NCBI GenBank assembly: GCA_004366205.1
Contig: SIRW01000067.1
Coordinates: forward strand, 1 to 33,614
Length of the DNA: 33,614 bases
Source: Actinomycetota bacterium
GTDB lineage: Bacteria > Actinomycetota > Acidimicrobiia > Acidimicrobiales > CADCSY01
Direction: 5' to 3'
This document shows, piece after piece, positions 22,416 through 30,001 of this stretch. The notes under the pieces were generated by a model. That model did no database searches and was not told the origin of the DNA. It was given only the letters and a program-made list of their open reading frames with translations. Every line of letters starts with the position of its first letter. Position 1 is the first letter of the stretch. A program made the position numbers and the translations under genes.

Positions 22416-23429
22416 ATGAGCGCACCTGTCACGGGGGTTCGTCTGACCGAGTGGACCTCGTGCGGGGGGTGCGCCGCCAAGTGGGGGGCGAGCCTGCTGG
22501 CCGAGCTGGTGGCGGAGCTCCCCCCGGGGCCCGACGCCGAGCTGCTCGTCGGGCTCGCCCCGTCGGACGACGCGGCCGTCTACCGGGTCGCACCCGACCT
22601 CGCCCTGGTGCTGACGACCGACTTCTTCCCACCGCTGGTGGACGATCCCGGCGACTTCGGCGCCATCGCCGCCGCCAACGCGTGCAGCGACGTGTTCGCC
22701 ATGGGGGCCCGCGTGGTCCTGGCCCTCAACGTGGCCGCGTTCCCCGAGGCCCTTCCCCGCGACGCCGTCGCCGCCATCCTCGACGCGGCCGCCACGGTCG
22801 TCGGCGAGGCGGGCGGCACCGTCGCCGGGGGCCACACGATCCGCTCGGAGGAGCCGATCTTCGGCCTGGCCGTCCAGGGCCTCGTGCACCCCGCCCGGGT
22901 GTTCACCAAGGCCGGGGCCCGTCCAGGCGACGTGCTCGTGCTGTCCAAGCCGCTCGGCACCGGGCTCGTGCTGGCCGGGGGGAGCGACGCCGACCGGGCA
23001 GCCGCGATCGCCGGGATGCGAAAGCTGAACCGGGGCGCGGCCGAGTCGCTCGCCGCCCTTGGCGACCGCGTGCACGCCGTCACCGACGTCACCGGGTTCG
23101 GGCTCGCCGGCCACGGCTGGGAGATCGCCGAGCGGTCGGGCGTCGCCGTGGTCCTCGACGCCGGCGCCCTGCCCGCCTACCCCGGGGCCGTGGCGGTGGC
23201 CGGCGCCGGCGTCCGCACCGGCGGTGACGCCCGCAACCGCGACTACGTCGCCGGGCACGTCGACAGCACCGCCGGGCCCGTGGCCGAGGCCCTCGCCTTC
23301 GACCCGCAGACCTCCGGTGGGCTGCTCGCCGCCGTCACCCCCGACGCCGCCGAACGCCTCGCCGGCGCCGGGTTCGTGCCCGTCGGCGGCGTCGAGCCCG
23401 GCCCCCCCGCCCTCCGCCTGGCCGGGTAA
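22416..23429 (+). CDS. selD: Selenide, water dikinase (selenophosphate synthetase)
   Basis: A 337-residue SelD, which makes selenophosphate from selenide and ATP for selenocysteine and selenouridine. The N-terminal active-site motif is TSCGGCAAKWG (14-24), with the catalytic Cys19 and Lys22 in the C-x-x-K arrangement; the enzyme uses Cys, not selenocysteine. The PurM-like ATP-binding fold follows with LAPSDDAAVYR, LTTDFFPPLVDDP, AAANACSDVFAMGA and TVAGGHTI, then DVTGFGLAGHG and DPQTSGGLL. ATG at 22416 gives the family N-terminus. No selA, selB, selenouridine synthase or tRNA-Sec gene is in the window, so the end use of selenium is open. Confidence 0.95.
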   Translation: MSAPVTGVRLTEWTSCGGCAAKWGASLLAELVAELPPGPDAELLVGLAPSDDAAVYRVAPDLALVLTTDFFPPLVDDPGDFGAIAAANACSDVFAMGARVVLALNVAAFPEALPRDAVAAILDAAATVVGEAGGTVAGGHTIRSEEPIFGLAVQGLVHPARVFTKAGARPGDVLVLSKPLGTGLVLAGGSDADRAAAIAGMRKLNRGAAESLAALGDRVHAVTDVTGFGLAGHGWEIAERSGVAVVLDAGALPAYPGAVAVAGAGVRTGGDARNRDYVAGHVDSTAGPVAEALAFDPQTSGGLLAAVTPDAAERLAGAGFVPVGGVEPGPPALRLAG

Positions 23430-23453
23430 CCGGGCCCCGCCGGCCGGGCGCTC

Positions 23454-23459
23454 TACAGT
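23454..23459 (+). promoter_or_regulatory. Candidate -10 box (TACAGT) of rnhB
   Basis: TACAGT lies 8 nt before the ATG at 23468, within the 38-bp gap after selD. No clear -35 box or ribosome-binding site is seen. Confidence 0.4.
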
Positions 23460-23467
23460 CGCGGGCG

Positions 23468-24178
23468 ATGCCGGCGACGACGGTCCCGACACTGCGGCGG
23501 GCGCTCAGGGCCAAGAGCCCGGGTCTCACCGTCGAGCGCGAGCTGTGGGCGAGCGGGCACGAGGTCGTCGTCGGCGTCGACGAGGTCGGGCGGGGTGCGT
23601 GGGCGGGACCGATCAGCGTCGGCGCCGCCGTGCTGCCGCGCGACCGGCGCGTCTACAAGGTGCGCGACTCCAAGCTGCTGACCGAGGCCGAGCGCGAGGC
23701 GCTCTACGACCGGGTGGCGGGCTGGTGCGTGGCGTGGGCGGTCGGCCACGCCAGCCAGGCCGAGTGCGACGAGCTCGGCATGTCCGAGGCGCAACGGCTC
23801 GCGGCGCGGCGCGCCGTCGAGGGACTCGGCGTCACGCCCGACCGGGTGCTGGTCGACGGCCGCTGGGACTTCGTCGCCGGCGGCACGGCGACCCGGATCG
23901 TCAAGGGCGACGCCACCTGCCTGTCGATCGCGGCGGCGTCGATCCTGGCCAAGGTCACCCGGGACCGGCTCATGCGGGCCGAGGCGGAGCACTTCCCCGC
24001 CTACGACTTCGACCGCAACAAGGGGTACCCGTGCCCCCGCCACAAGGCGGCGCTGGCGGCGCTGGGGCCCACGGCGATCCACCGCAGGTCGTGGGTCTTC
24101 ATGGACCACCTGCCCTGGTCGGGCTGCGTCCGGGTGGTGCCGCCCGCGCTGGCGGCCCAGGGGGTGCTCGACCTGTAG
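23468..24178 (+). CDS. rnhB: Ribonuclease HII
   Basis: A 236-residue RNase HII that cuts the RNA strand of RNA-DNA hybrids and removes misincorporated ribonucleotides from DNA. All four catalytic acids are in place: Asp38 and Glu39 in GVDEVGRGAWAGP, Asp130 in LVDGRWDF, and Asp148 in KGDATCLSIAAASILAKVTRD. The RNKGYPCPRH segment is also conserved. The protein has about 30 extra N-terminal residues before the catalytic core, with no recognised domain. It follows selD by 38 nt on the same strand. Confidence 0.96.
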   Translation: MPATTVPTLRRALRAKSPGLTVERELWASGHEVVVGVDEVGRGAWAGPISVGAAVLPRDRRVYKVRDSKLLTEAEREALYDRVAGWCVAWAVGHASQAECDELGMSEAQRLAARRAVEGLGVTPDRVLVDGRWDFVAGGTATRIVKGDATCLSIAAASILAKVTRDRLMRAEAEHFPAYDFDRNKGYPCPRHKAALAALGPTAIHRRSWVFMDHLPWSGCVRVVPPALAAQGVLDL

Positions 24179-24225
24179 CACCGGCGGGGGGTTGGGCAGC
24201 GGCGCCCGACGGGTACGCGTCGCCC

Positions 24226-24432
24226 ATGACGCACCACGAGCACGACAAGCCCGACCAGGAGCGCCTCGACGAGCTGCAGGACCGCATCGATGAGGTCCGC
24301 GACGACATGAAGGGGATGCCGGGGGTGGAGGAAGGGGACCCGGCGTACCCGCTCGTGGACGAGGACCCGAAGTTCGTCGGCACCGGCGAGGCGTCCGACA
24401 TCGACGACCAGACGATCGCACCCCCCGGCTGA
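24226..24432 (+). CDS. Small acidic protein, hypothetical
   Basis: A 68-residue, very acidic and hydrophilic protein with no membrane segment. An N-terminal amphipathic, possibly coiled-coil helix (QERLDELQDRIDEVRDDM, about 11-28) is followed by a Gly/Pro/Asp-rich tail ending IDDQTIAPPG. Short acidic proteins of this kind are common next to housekeeping genes in actinobacteria, without known function. It starts 47 nt after rnhB. Its stop codon lies inside the terminator hairpin that separates it from the convergent dehydrogenase. Confidence 0.6.
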   Translation: MTHHEHDKPDQERLDELQDRIDEVRDDMKGMPGVEEGDPAYPLVDEDPKFVGTGEASDIDDQTIAPPG

Positions 24433-24462
24433 GCGCAGGGTCGCCCGTAGGCGACGGCGCTC
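24431..24462. terminator. Bidirectional terminator hairpin overlapping two stop codons
   Basis: GAGCGC (24431-24436) pairs with GCGCTC (24457-24462), and GTCGCC (24440-24445) pairs with GGCGAC (24450-24455) around a CGTA loop, with an asymmetric AGG/G internal loop. It fills the whole gap between two convergent genes and includes bases of both stop codons. Confidence 0.65.
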
Positions 24463-25507
24463 AGGCGAGGTGGGCGCGGGTGACGTCGGCGACGGTGGGG
24501 GTGCCGAGGAGGGTCATCGCCGTGACGAGCTCGCGCTGCAGCATCCCGAGCACGCGCGCGACGCCGCTGGCTCCCTCCAGGGCCAGCCCGTAGAGGACCG
24601 GGCGGCCCACGAACACGCACCGGGCGCCGAGGGCGAGGGCCGCCAGCACGTCGGTGCCGCGCCGGACCCCGCTGTCGAGGTAGACCTCGGCGCGGCCGTC
24701 GACCGCGTCGACGACCTCCTCGAGGACGTCGAGGCTGGCGGGCGTGCGGTCGAGCTGACGGCCCCCGTGGTTGGACACCCACACGGCCGCCGCGCCGTGC
24801 TCGACGGCCAGGGCGGCGTCCTCACCCGTGAGCACGCCCTTCACGACCAGCGGCAGCGGCGCTGACCGCTCCCGGATCCGCGCCAGGCCGGCCCAGGTGT
24901 CCTGTGACCGGTGCAGGCCCGCGCCGGCCCCGTCCCCGTAGCGGGCGAACGTCCCGAAGCGCCCGGGCTCGGTGGGCCAGACGTACCCCCCACGCACCTC
25001 GCGGTCGCGCTGGCCGACGACGGGCAGGTCGACCGTCAACACCAGCGCGCCGAACCCGGCGGAGACCGCCCGCTCGATGACATCATCGGTGACGGCCGGG
25101 TCGGTGTGCGTGTACAGCTGGAACCACGCCGGGCCGTCGACGGCGGCGGCGACCTCCTCGAGCGCCAGCGACGACAGCGTCGACAGGCAGAACAGGGCGC
25201 CCACCTGGCCCGCGCCGCGGGCGGTCTCGGCCTCGGCGCCCGGGTGGGCGAGGCCGTGCTGGGCGGTGGGCGCCACCCCGACCGGCATCGGCACCCGTGT
25301 GCCCAGCACGCTGGTCGCGGGGTCGACGGCGGTGACGTCGACGAGGACCCGGGGCCGGAGGGACCGGCGCGCGAAGGCCGCCTCGTTGTCGCGCAGGGTG
25401 TGCTCGTCGCCGGCCCCGCTCGCGATGTAGGCGAAGGCGGCGGGGTCGAGCACCGCCTCGGCGAGGGGTTCGAGGTCGCGCAGGCTCACGGCCCGGTCGA
25501 GGCTCAC
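24461..25507 (-). CDS. FMN-dependent alpha-hydroxy acid dehydrogenase/oxidase
   Basis: A 348-residue TIM-barrel flavoprotein of the glycolate oxidase, lactate dehydrogenase (LldD) and lactate monooxygenase family, which oxidises 2-hydroxy acids to 2-oxo acids. Visible features are MPVGVAPTAQHGLAHPG near the FMN site, LTVDLPVVGQRDREVRGGY, the FMN-contacting Lys223 (LVVKGVLTGEDA), and the catalytic motif SNHGGRQLD with His247 and Arg250. DSGVRRGTDVLAALALGA then binds the FMN phosphate. The N-terminus lacks a membrane insertion loop, so it is soluble. The electron acceptor cannot be told. GTG at 25507 lies 6 nt after a minus-strand TAGGCT box. Confidence 0.93.
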   Translation of the reverse strand: MSLDRAVSLRDLEPLAEAVLDPAAFAYIASGAGDEHTLRDNEAAFARRSLRPRVLVDVTAVDPATSVLGTRVPMPVGVAPTAQHGLAHPGAEAETARGAGQVGALFCLSTLSSLALEEVAAAVDGPAWFQLYTHTDPAVTDDVIERAVSAGFGALVLTVDLPVVGQRDREVRGGYVWPTEPGRFGTFARYGDGAGAGLHRSQDTWAGLARIRERSAPLPLVVKGVLTGEDAALAVEHGAAAVWVSNHGGRQLDRTPASLDVLEEVVDAVDGRAEVYLDSGVRRGTDVLAALALGARCVFVGRPVLYGLALEGASGVARVLGMLQRELVTAMTLLGTPTVADVTRAHLA

Positions 25508-25513
25508 CCTGGG

Positions 25514-25519
25514 AGCCTA
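25514..25519 (-). promoter_or_regulatory. Candidate -10 box (TAGGCT) of the FMN dehydrogenase, leaderless-type
   Basis: On the minus strand TAGGCT ends 6 nt before the GTG at 25507. It lies in the 29-bp gap after the TIGR00300 gene, so the dehydrogenase may be transcribed on its own. Confidence 0.45.
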
Positions 25520-25536
25520 CGACCCGGCTCCGGGGG

Positions 25537-26751
25537 TCAGCCGAGCAGCGCGTCGGTGAGGTCGCGCACGAACAGCCCGACGTCGGTGACGATGCCGAGC
25601 GCCTGGTGGCTGCCGCGATCGGCGAGCTTGGTGACGACGGCGGGGTTGATGTCGACGCAGTAGGTCTCGACCCCGGCAGGCAGCAGGTTGCCGGTGGCGA
25701 TGGCGTGGAGGGTGGACGCCAGCATCAGGGCGACGGCCACGCCCGCCACGTGGGCGCGCATGGCGTCGGCGGCCGCGACCACGTCGGTGATCACGTCCGG
25801 CAGGGGCCCGTCGTCGCGGATCGAGCCGCCGAGCACGAACGGCACCCCGGCCCGTACGCACTCGTACAGGACGCCGCCCGTCACGTAGCCCGCGTCCACG
25901 GCCGCGGCGATGGACCCGTGCCGGCGCACCTCGTTGATGACCCGCAGGTGGTTGCTGTGGCCGTGCTCGGTCGGTACGCCCCGCTCGACCGACACGCCCA
26001 GGCTCGTGCCCAGCACGTCGGCCTCGATGTCGTGCACGGCGAACCCGTTGCCGGCGAAGAGCACGTCGACCCACCCGGCCCGGACGAGGCGGGCGACCTC
26101 GGGGGCGGCGCCTGTGTGCACGACCGCCGGACCGCACACGGCCAGGATCCGCCCGCCGCGCCCGCGGGCGGCGCGCACCCGGGCCGCCACCTCCTCGACG
26201 AGGAGCCCCTTGGGCTTCTCGGAGGAGACCTCGGAGCGCATGAACTCGAACGGGTTCTGGCCGCGGGGCCGTTCGGGGGCGGTCACGCGCACCCCGTCGT
26301 GGCCCACGACGACGAGGTCCCCGGCGCGGACGCGGTGCATGGGTGCGGTCGCCACCGTGCCCGCCGCCGGATCGACCACGAGCGCGCAGTCCATCTCCGG
26401 GTTCTCGACGGCGACCCACCGCCCGGCGACCCGCACCTGCGTGGGCAGGTTCGTGGTGGCGTGGAAGCCGGCGGGGAGCACGCCGTCACGGTCGGCGGCC
26501 ACGAGGGCGGCGTCGCGGTCGGTCACCCGGTTGGCGCCGTGCACCTGCAGCTCGTCGAGCAGCCGCTCGAGGGCGCGCTCGTCGTCGGCGGTCACCTCGA
26601 CCACCGCCCGGCTCGTGTCGGTGTTGGTCCGGCCGATGTCGACCTCCACGAGCCGGTAGTCCGCCCCGGCGTCGAGGACGGCGTCGAGGACCCGGGCCAG
26701 GATCAGCGAGTCGATGATGTGCCCCTCGATCTCGACCAGCTCGCTCGCCAC
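25537..26751 (-). CDS. TIGR00300-family (LOR/SDH-type) protein, ornithine cyclodeaminase-like
   Basis: A 404-residue protein of the TIGR00300 group, related to the C-terminal part of cyanobacterial AgrE/ArgZ and to archaeal ornithine cyclodeaminases. Residues about 1-95 form a regulatory-type domain (ELVEIEGHIIDSLILARVLD, then YRLVEVDIGRTNTDTS). A middle beta domain contains PMHRVRAGDLVVVGHDGVRV. From about 190 comes the Rossmann-like part with ILAVCGPAVVHTGAAPEVAR, DVLFAGNGFAVHDIEADVLG, GVPTEHGHSNHLRVINEVRR and GLFVRDLTDALLG at the end. Conversion of ornithine to proline plus ammonia is the activity known for archaeal relatives; here it is an inference. GTG at 26751 gives the family N-terminus and lies 7 nt after a TACCCT box. 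Confidence 0.85.
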   Translation of the reverse strand: MASELVEIEGHIIDSLILARVLDAVLDAGADYRLVEVDIGRTNTDTSRAVVEVTADDERALERLLDELQVHGANRVTDRDAALVAADRDGVLPAGFHATTNLPTQVRVAGRWVAVENPEMDCALVVDPAAGTVATAPMHRVRAGDLVVVGHDGVRVTAPERPRGQNPFEFMRSEVSSEKPKGLLVEEVAARVRAARGRGGRILAVCGPAVVHTGAAPEVARLVRAGWVDVLFAGNGFAVHDIEADVLGTSLGVSVERGVPTEHGHSNHLRVINEVRRHGSIAAAVDAGYVTGGVLYECVRAGVPFVLGGSIRDDGPLPDVITDVVAAADAMRAHVAGVAVALMLASTLHAIATGNLLPAGVETYCVDINPAVVTKLADRGSHQALGIVTDVGLFVRDLTDALLG

Positions 26752-26758
26752 GACTCCG

Positions 26759-26764
26759 AGGGTA
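26759..26764 (-). promoter_or_regulatory. Candidate -10 box (TACCCT) of the TIGR00300 gene, leaderless-type
   Basis: On the minus strand TACCCT ends 7 nt before the GTG at 26751. The 43-bp divergent gap also holds TAGGCT (26779-26784), a possible -10 for the Nfu-like gene 10 nt before its ATG. Confidence 0.45.
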
Positions 26765-26794
26765 GAGGCGGACGCGGGTAGGCTGCGGCCCGTC

Positions 26795-27151
26795 ATGGGC
26801 CAGCCGATCACCGTCGTGGAGAAGCCGACCAGCCGACCCGGCGTGGTGCGCTTCGAGACCAACCGGGTCCTCACCGGCATGGAGCACCTGCGCTACGTCG
26901 CCGGTCAACCTGTGGTCGGGAACCGCCCCCCCGACGAGCTGGCCCGGCGCATCTTCGCCCGGGGCGGCGTCGACGCCATCCACGTCTACGGCAACGTGAT
27001 CACCGTCGATCTGGCCAAGGGTGGGACCACCGCCGGGATCGCCGAGCTCATCCGGGACCTCTACATCTACTACGTGCCCGGGGTCGAGCCGCCGTCGTTC
27101 GAGGAGGAGCCCGACGACGCCCCGGCCGAGGAGCCCGCCCCCTCCGGGTAG
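26795..27151 (+). CDS. Nfu/NifU N-terminal-domain protein
   Basis: A 118-residue protein matching the Nfu N-terminal domain: RPGVVRFETNRVLTGMEHLR corresponds to the family's opening strand, and ARRIFARGGVDAIHVYGNVITVDLA to the core where eukaryotic and bacterial Nfu proteins have gV..V....ITV. The C-terminal CxxC iron-sulfur-binding domain of full Nfu scaffolds is absent, replaced by an acidic Pro/Ala tail. It therefore cannot hold a cluster in the usual way and may act as an accessory or a protein-protein module. The ATG at 26795 follows a short divergent promoter region shared with the TIGR00300 gene. The next gene starts 9 nt after its stop. Confidence 0.78.
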   Translation: MGQPITVVEKPTSRPGVVRFETNRVLTGMEHLRYVAGQPVVGNRPPDELARRIFARGGVDAIHVYGNVITVDLAKGGTTAGIAELIRDLYIYYVPGVEPPSFEEEPDDAPAEEPAPSG

Positions 27152-27160
27152 GCCCCCTTC

Positions 27161-28405
27161 ATGACGGCTGGCCACTGGGACGCCGTCCTCACCAGCCTCG
27201 ACGACGCGGCCGCCCTCTCGGGCGTCGATCCCGCCATCCACGCCGTGCTGCGCGTGCCCGAGCGCGTCCTCGAGGTCGCCGTCCCGGTGCGCATGGACGA
27301 CGGCAGCGTCGAGGTGTTCGCCGGGTGGCGGGTCCACCACAACACCACCCGCGGGCCGGGCAAGGGGGGCATTCGCTTCCACCCCGACATCGACGCGGAG
27401 GAGGTGTCGGCGCTGGCGGCGGCGATGACGTTCAAGACGGCGATCTGCGGGTTGCCCTTCGGCGGGGCCAAGGGCGGGGTGCGCTGCGACCCCTCGAAGC
27501 TCTCGCTGACCGAGCTCGAGCGGCTGACCCGCCGGTACACCTGGGAGATCCTGCCCCTGCTCGGCCCTGACAAGGACGTTCCCGCCCCCGACGTGAACAC
27601 CGACGACCGGGTGATGGCCTGGTTGATGGACACCGTGTCGCTGGCGCACGGCCAGCTGGTCACCACGTCGGTCACGGGCAAGCCACTCGCCCTGGGCGGC
27701 ACCGTCGGGCACGCCGGAGCCACCTCCAGCGGCGTGCTCGCCTGCGTCCGGTCCGCCTTCACCGAGCTCGAGCTGCCGATCGCCGGCAGCCGAGCCGCGG
27801 TCCAGGGGTTCGGCAAGGTCGGTGGCCCGCTCGTGTTCCTCCTCCAGTCGGCCGGCATGCGCGTGGTGGCGGTCAGCGACGTGCGCGGCGCCGTGTACAA
27901 CCCCGGCGGGCTCGACGCCTTCGATCTCGCCGACCACCATCGGGCGACGGGGACCGTGGCGGGGTTCCCGGGGGGCGAGGCCATCGATCCCGAGGAGCTG
28001 TTCGCCGTGGAGGCCGAGCTGCTCGTGCCCGCCGCCCTGGCCGGCGCCATCGACGAGGCGACCGCGGAGCGCCTCGGCGCCCGGGTGGTCGTGGAGGCGG
28101 CCAACGGGCCCACCACCACGCGGGCCGACGACGTCCTCGGCCGTCGGGGGATCGTGGTGGTGCCCGACATCCTCGCCAACGCCGGGGGCGTCACCACCTC
28201 GTACTTCGAGTGGGCCCAGAACCGGCAGGGCTACGCGTGGGACGAGGAGCTCGTCGCCGAGCGGCTGCGGCGAACGATGGACGGGGCGTTCCGTTCGGTG
28301 TGGGCCCGGGCCGAGGCGCTCGGCGTGTCGCTGCGGCGCGCCGCCTACGCACTCGCGGTCGAGCGCATGGCCGAGGCCATCACCGCCCGGGGCATCTTCC
28401 CGTAG
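27161..28405 (+). CDS. Glutamate/leucine-type amino acid dehydrogenase
   Basis: A 414-residue Glu/Leu/Phe/Val dehydrogenase, which reversibly deaminates an L-amino acid to the 2-oxo acid with NAD(P). Key segments are NTTRGPGKGGIRFHP (61-75) with a substrate-binding Lys, MTFKTAICGLPFGGAKGG (89-106) with the catalytic Lys104, and PAPDVNTDDRVMAW. The nucleotide-binding GFGKVG (216-221) is followed by Asp240 at the end of the second strand, favouring NAD. VVEAANGPTT and VPDILANAGGV are also conserved. Length matches the hexameric class. It follows the Nfu-like gene by 9 nt with no strong ribosome-binding site, so expression probably depends on that transcript. Confidence 0.95.
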   Translation: MTAGHWDAVLTSLDDAAALSGVDPAIHAVLRVPERVLEVAVPVRMDDGSVEVFAGWRVHHNTTRGPGKGGIRFHPDIDAEEVSALAAAMTFKTAICGLPFGGAKGGVRCDPSKLSLTELERLTRRYTWEILPLLGPDKDVPAPDVNTDDRVMAWLMDTVSLAHGQLVTTSVTGKPLALGGTVGHAGATSSGVLACVRSAFTELELPIAGSRAAVQGFGKVGGPLVFLLQSAGMRVVAVSDVRGAVYNPGGLDAFDLADHHRATGTVAGFPGGEAIDPEELFAVEAELLVPAALAGAIDEATAERLGARVVVEAANGPTTTRADDVLGRRGIVVVPDILANAGGVTTSYFEWAQNRQGYAWDEELVAERLRRTMDGAFRSVWARAEALGVSLRRAAYALAVERMAEAITARGIFP

Positions 28406-28411
28406 CGGCAG

Positions 28412-29071
28412 GTGACCGTGCGGGCGGTGGTGTTCGACTTCGACGGGCTCCTCTGCGACACAGAGACGCTGCACTACGCCACCTGGCGGGAGCTGTTCGC
28501 CGACCACGGCGTCGAGCTCGCCCTCGAGTGGTGGCAGCAGCTCGTCGGGACCGTCGGCGGTCCGTCGCTGTTCGACCACCTCGAGGCCCTGGTGGGGGAG
28601 CCCGTCGACCGGGAGGCCCTGGGGCGCGAGGGGCGGGCCCGGTTCCATGCCCTGGTCGACGCCGCGCCGGTGTGCGACGGGGTGGAAGCATGGCTCGACG
28701 AGGCCGCCGAGCTCGGCCTCGCCGTGGGTCTCGCGACCAGCTCGGGCCGGGCGTGGACGGCGCGGCACCTGCCCCGCCTGGGGCTCGCCCACCGCTTCGA
28801 CGTCGTGTGCACCCGGGACGACGTGGCCGCGGTCAAGCCGGCACCGGATCTGTACCTGGCCGCCACCGCGGGGCTGGGCGTGGCGCCGGACGCGGCGGTG
28901 GCGGTCGAGGACTCCCTCAACGGCGTGCGGGCCGCGGCCGCGGCGGGCATGGCGTGCGTGGCGGTCCCGAACGACATCACCCGCAGCCTCGACCTCTCCG
29001 CCGCCGACCTGGTGCTCGACTCGCTCGCCTCGCACCGGCTCGTCGACGTGCTCGGCCAGCTCAGCCGCTGA
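28412..29071 (+). CDS. HAD-superfamily hydrolase (beta-phosphoglucomutase-like)
   Basis: A 219-residue HAD phosphatase/phosphomutase. Motif I is VVFDFDGLLCDTE, with the nucleophile Asp and the acid/base Asp two residues later. Motif II is LATSSGRAW, motif III VKPAPDLYLAA and motif IV VAVEDSLNGVRAA. A helical cap of the beta-phosphoglucomutase type lies between motifs I and II. Members dephosphorylate sugar phosphates or other small metabolites, or isomerise them; the substrate is not predictable. GTG at 28412 is used; an in-frame GTG at 28418 would begin right at RAVVFDFDG and is equally possible. It starts 6 nt after the dehydrogenase stop. Confidence 0.92.
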   Translation: MTVRAVVFDFDGLLCDTETLHYATWRELFADHGVELALEWWQQLVGTVGGPSLFDHLEALVGEPVDREALGREGRARFHALVDAAPVCDGVEAWLDEAAELGLAVGLATSSGRAWTARHLPRLGLAHRFDVVCTRDDVAAVKPAPDLYLAATAGLGVAPDAAVAVEDSLNGVRAAAAAGMACVAVPNDITRSLDLSAADLVLDSLASHRLVDVLGQLSR

Positions 29072-29095
29072 GGCCCGAGCGTCGCTGGCTGGGGC

Positions 29096-29125
29096 TTGAC
29101 CCGGTACGAACAGCCGTTCGATACT
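29096..29125 (+). promoter_or_regulatory. SOS promoter of imuA'-imuB: -35 TTGACC, -10 GATACT
   Basis: TTGACC (29096-29101) and GATACT (29120-29125) are separated by 18 nt. The -10 box ends 6 nt before the ATG at 29132, so the transcript is predicted to be leaderless. A LexA box lies within the spacer and reaches the -10 box, where a bound repressor would block polymerase. Confidence 0.7.
29106..29121. promoter_or_regulatory. LexA (SOS) box
   Basis: ACGAAC-AGCC-GTTCGA differs at one position from the actinobacterial SOS consensus TCGAAC-N4-GTTCGA. It overlaps the first two bases of the -10 box and fits the DNA-damage role of the two genes that follow. The match is direct sequence evidence; binding by LexA is inferred. 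Confidence 0.85.
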
Positions 29126-29131
29126 GGGTGG

Positions 29132-30001
29132 ATGCGCCGCCCACCCGAGGCTCCGCCCCGCATCGTCGGGCAGCCGGCACGGCAGGAGCGGACCGTGGGC
29201 GGGCGTCCGCCGCGGCCGGGGCGGCCCGGCGTCGACCTGACGGCGCTGCGGGAGCGCACCCGTCCGGTCACCCTGGCCGGTGAGCACGCCCTGCCGGTGG
29301 CGCCTGCGCTCGGGCCGCTCGTGCCCGGGGGCCGGTTGCGCCGGGGCACCACCGTGGCGGTGACGGCCGCCCCGGCGGTCGGTGGAGGTCCCGGCCGGGG
29401 GCGGGCCGCCGCTGGCGGCGGTGCAGGTGCGACCGGCGCACGGGGCGTCACGACCCTGGCGCTGGCCCTGGCGGGTGACGCGGCCACCGCGGGCTCGTGG
29501 GTCGGGGTGCTGGGCCTGCCCGACCTGGGCGTGGAGGCGGCGCTGGCGGCCGGGCTGGCCCCCGACCGGCTGGTGGTGGTCGACGCTCCTCCGGCGGCGT
29601 GGGCCACGGCGGCGGCCGCGCTGGTCGACGCCCTCGACGTGGTGCTCGTGGGCCCGCCGGGTCGGATGCGGGCGGCCGACGCCCGGCGGATCCTGACCCG
29701 TGCCCGCGAGCGGGGGGCGGTGACGGTGGTGGTCGGGGCCGCCGGCCTGGGCGGGCAGGCCGCCGACGTCGCCCTCACGGTGACGGGCAGCACCTGGTAC
29801 GGCATCGACGGCGGGCACGGTCACCTGCGCGCCCGTCGTGTCGAGGTGGTGGCCGGGGGACGGGGCGCGGCGGCGCTGGAGCGCCGGGTCGCCCTGTGGC
29901 TGCCTGGTCCTGACGGGCAGGTCGCGCTGGCGATCGCCGAGGACACCGACCGCCGGCACCAGCAGGAGACGGCCCCCGGCAGGTTGCGGCAGGTCGGCTG
30001 A
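29132..30001 (+). CDS. imuA': ImuA' -type mutasome protein (RecA-like)
   Basis: A 289-residue protein of the actinobacterial ImuA' group, a RecA-related partner of ImuB in translesion mutagenesis. It has the family N-terminus (VDLTALRERTRPVTLAGEHALPV, about 34-56) and the start of the RecA-like fold (GGRLRRGTTVAVTA, 67-79). There is a degenerate P-loop region GAGATGARGVTTLALALAG (97-115), then GSWVGVLGLPDLGVEAA and GLAPDRLVVVDAPP (141-154). A Gly/Arg/Ala-rich insertion (about 83-103) loosens the P-loop, so ATP use is doubtful. The ATG at 29132 lies 6 nt after the -10 box. The stop shares one base with the imuB start (TGATG). Confidence 0.85.
   Translation: MRRPPEAPPRIVGQPARQERTVGGRPPRPGRPGVDLTALRERTRPVTLAGEHALPVAPALGPLVPGGRLRRGTTVAVTAAPAVGGGPGRGRAAAGGGAGATGARGVTTLALALAGDAATAGSWVGVLGLPDLGVEAALAAGLAPDRLVVVDAPPAAWATAAAALVDALDVVLVGPPGRMRAADARRILTRARERGAVTVVVGAAGLGGQAADVALTVTGSTWYGIDGGHGHLRARRVEVVAGGRGAAALERRVALWLPGPDGQVALAIAEDTDRRHQQETAPGRLRQVG

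Noticed and set aside
26486-29959. Long open frame on the minus strand opposite the dehydrogenase, HAD and imuA' genes
   Set aside because: Same GC-bias shadow. All conserved motifs lie in the plus-strand frames.
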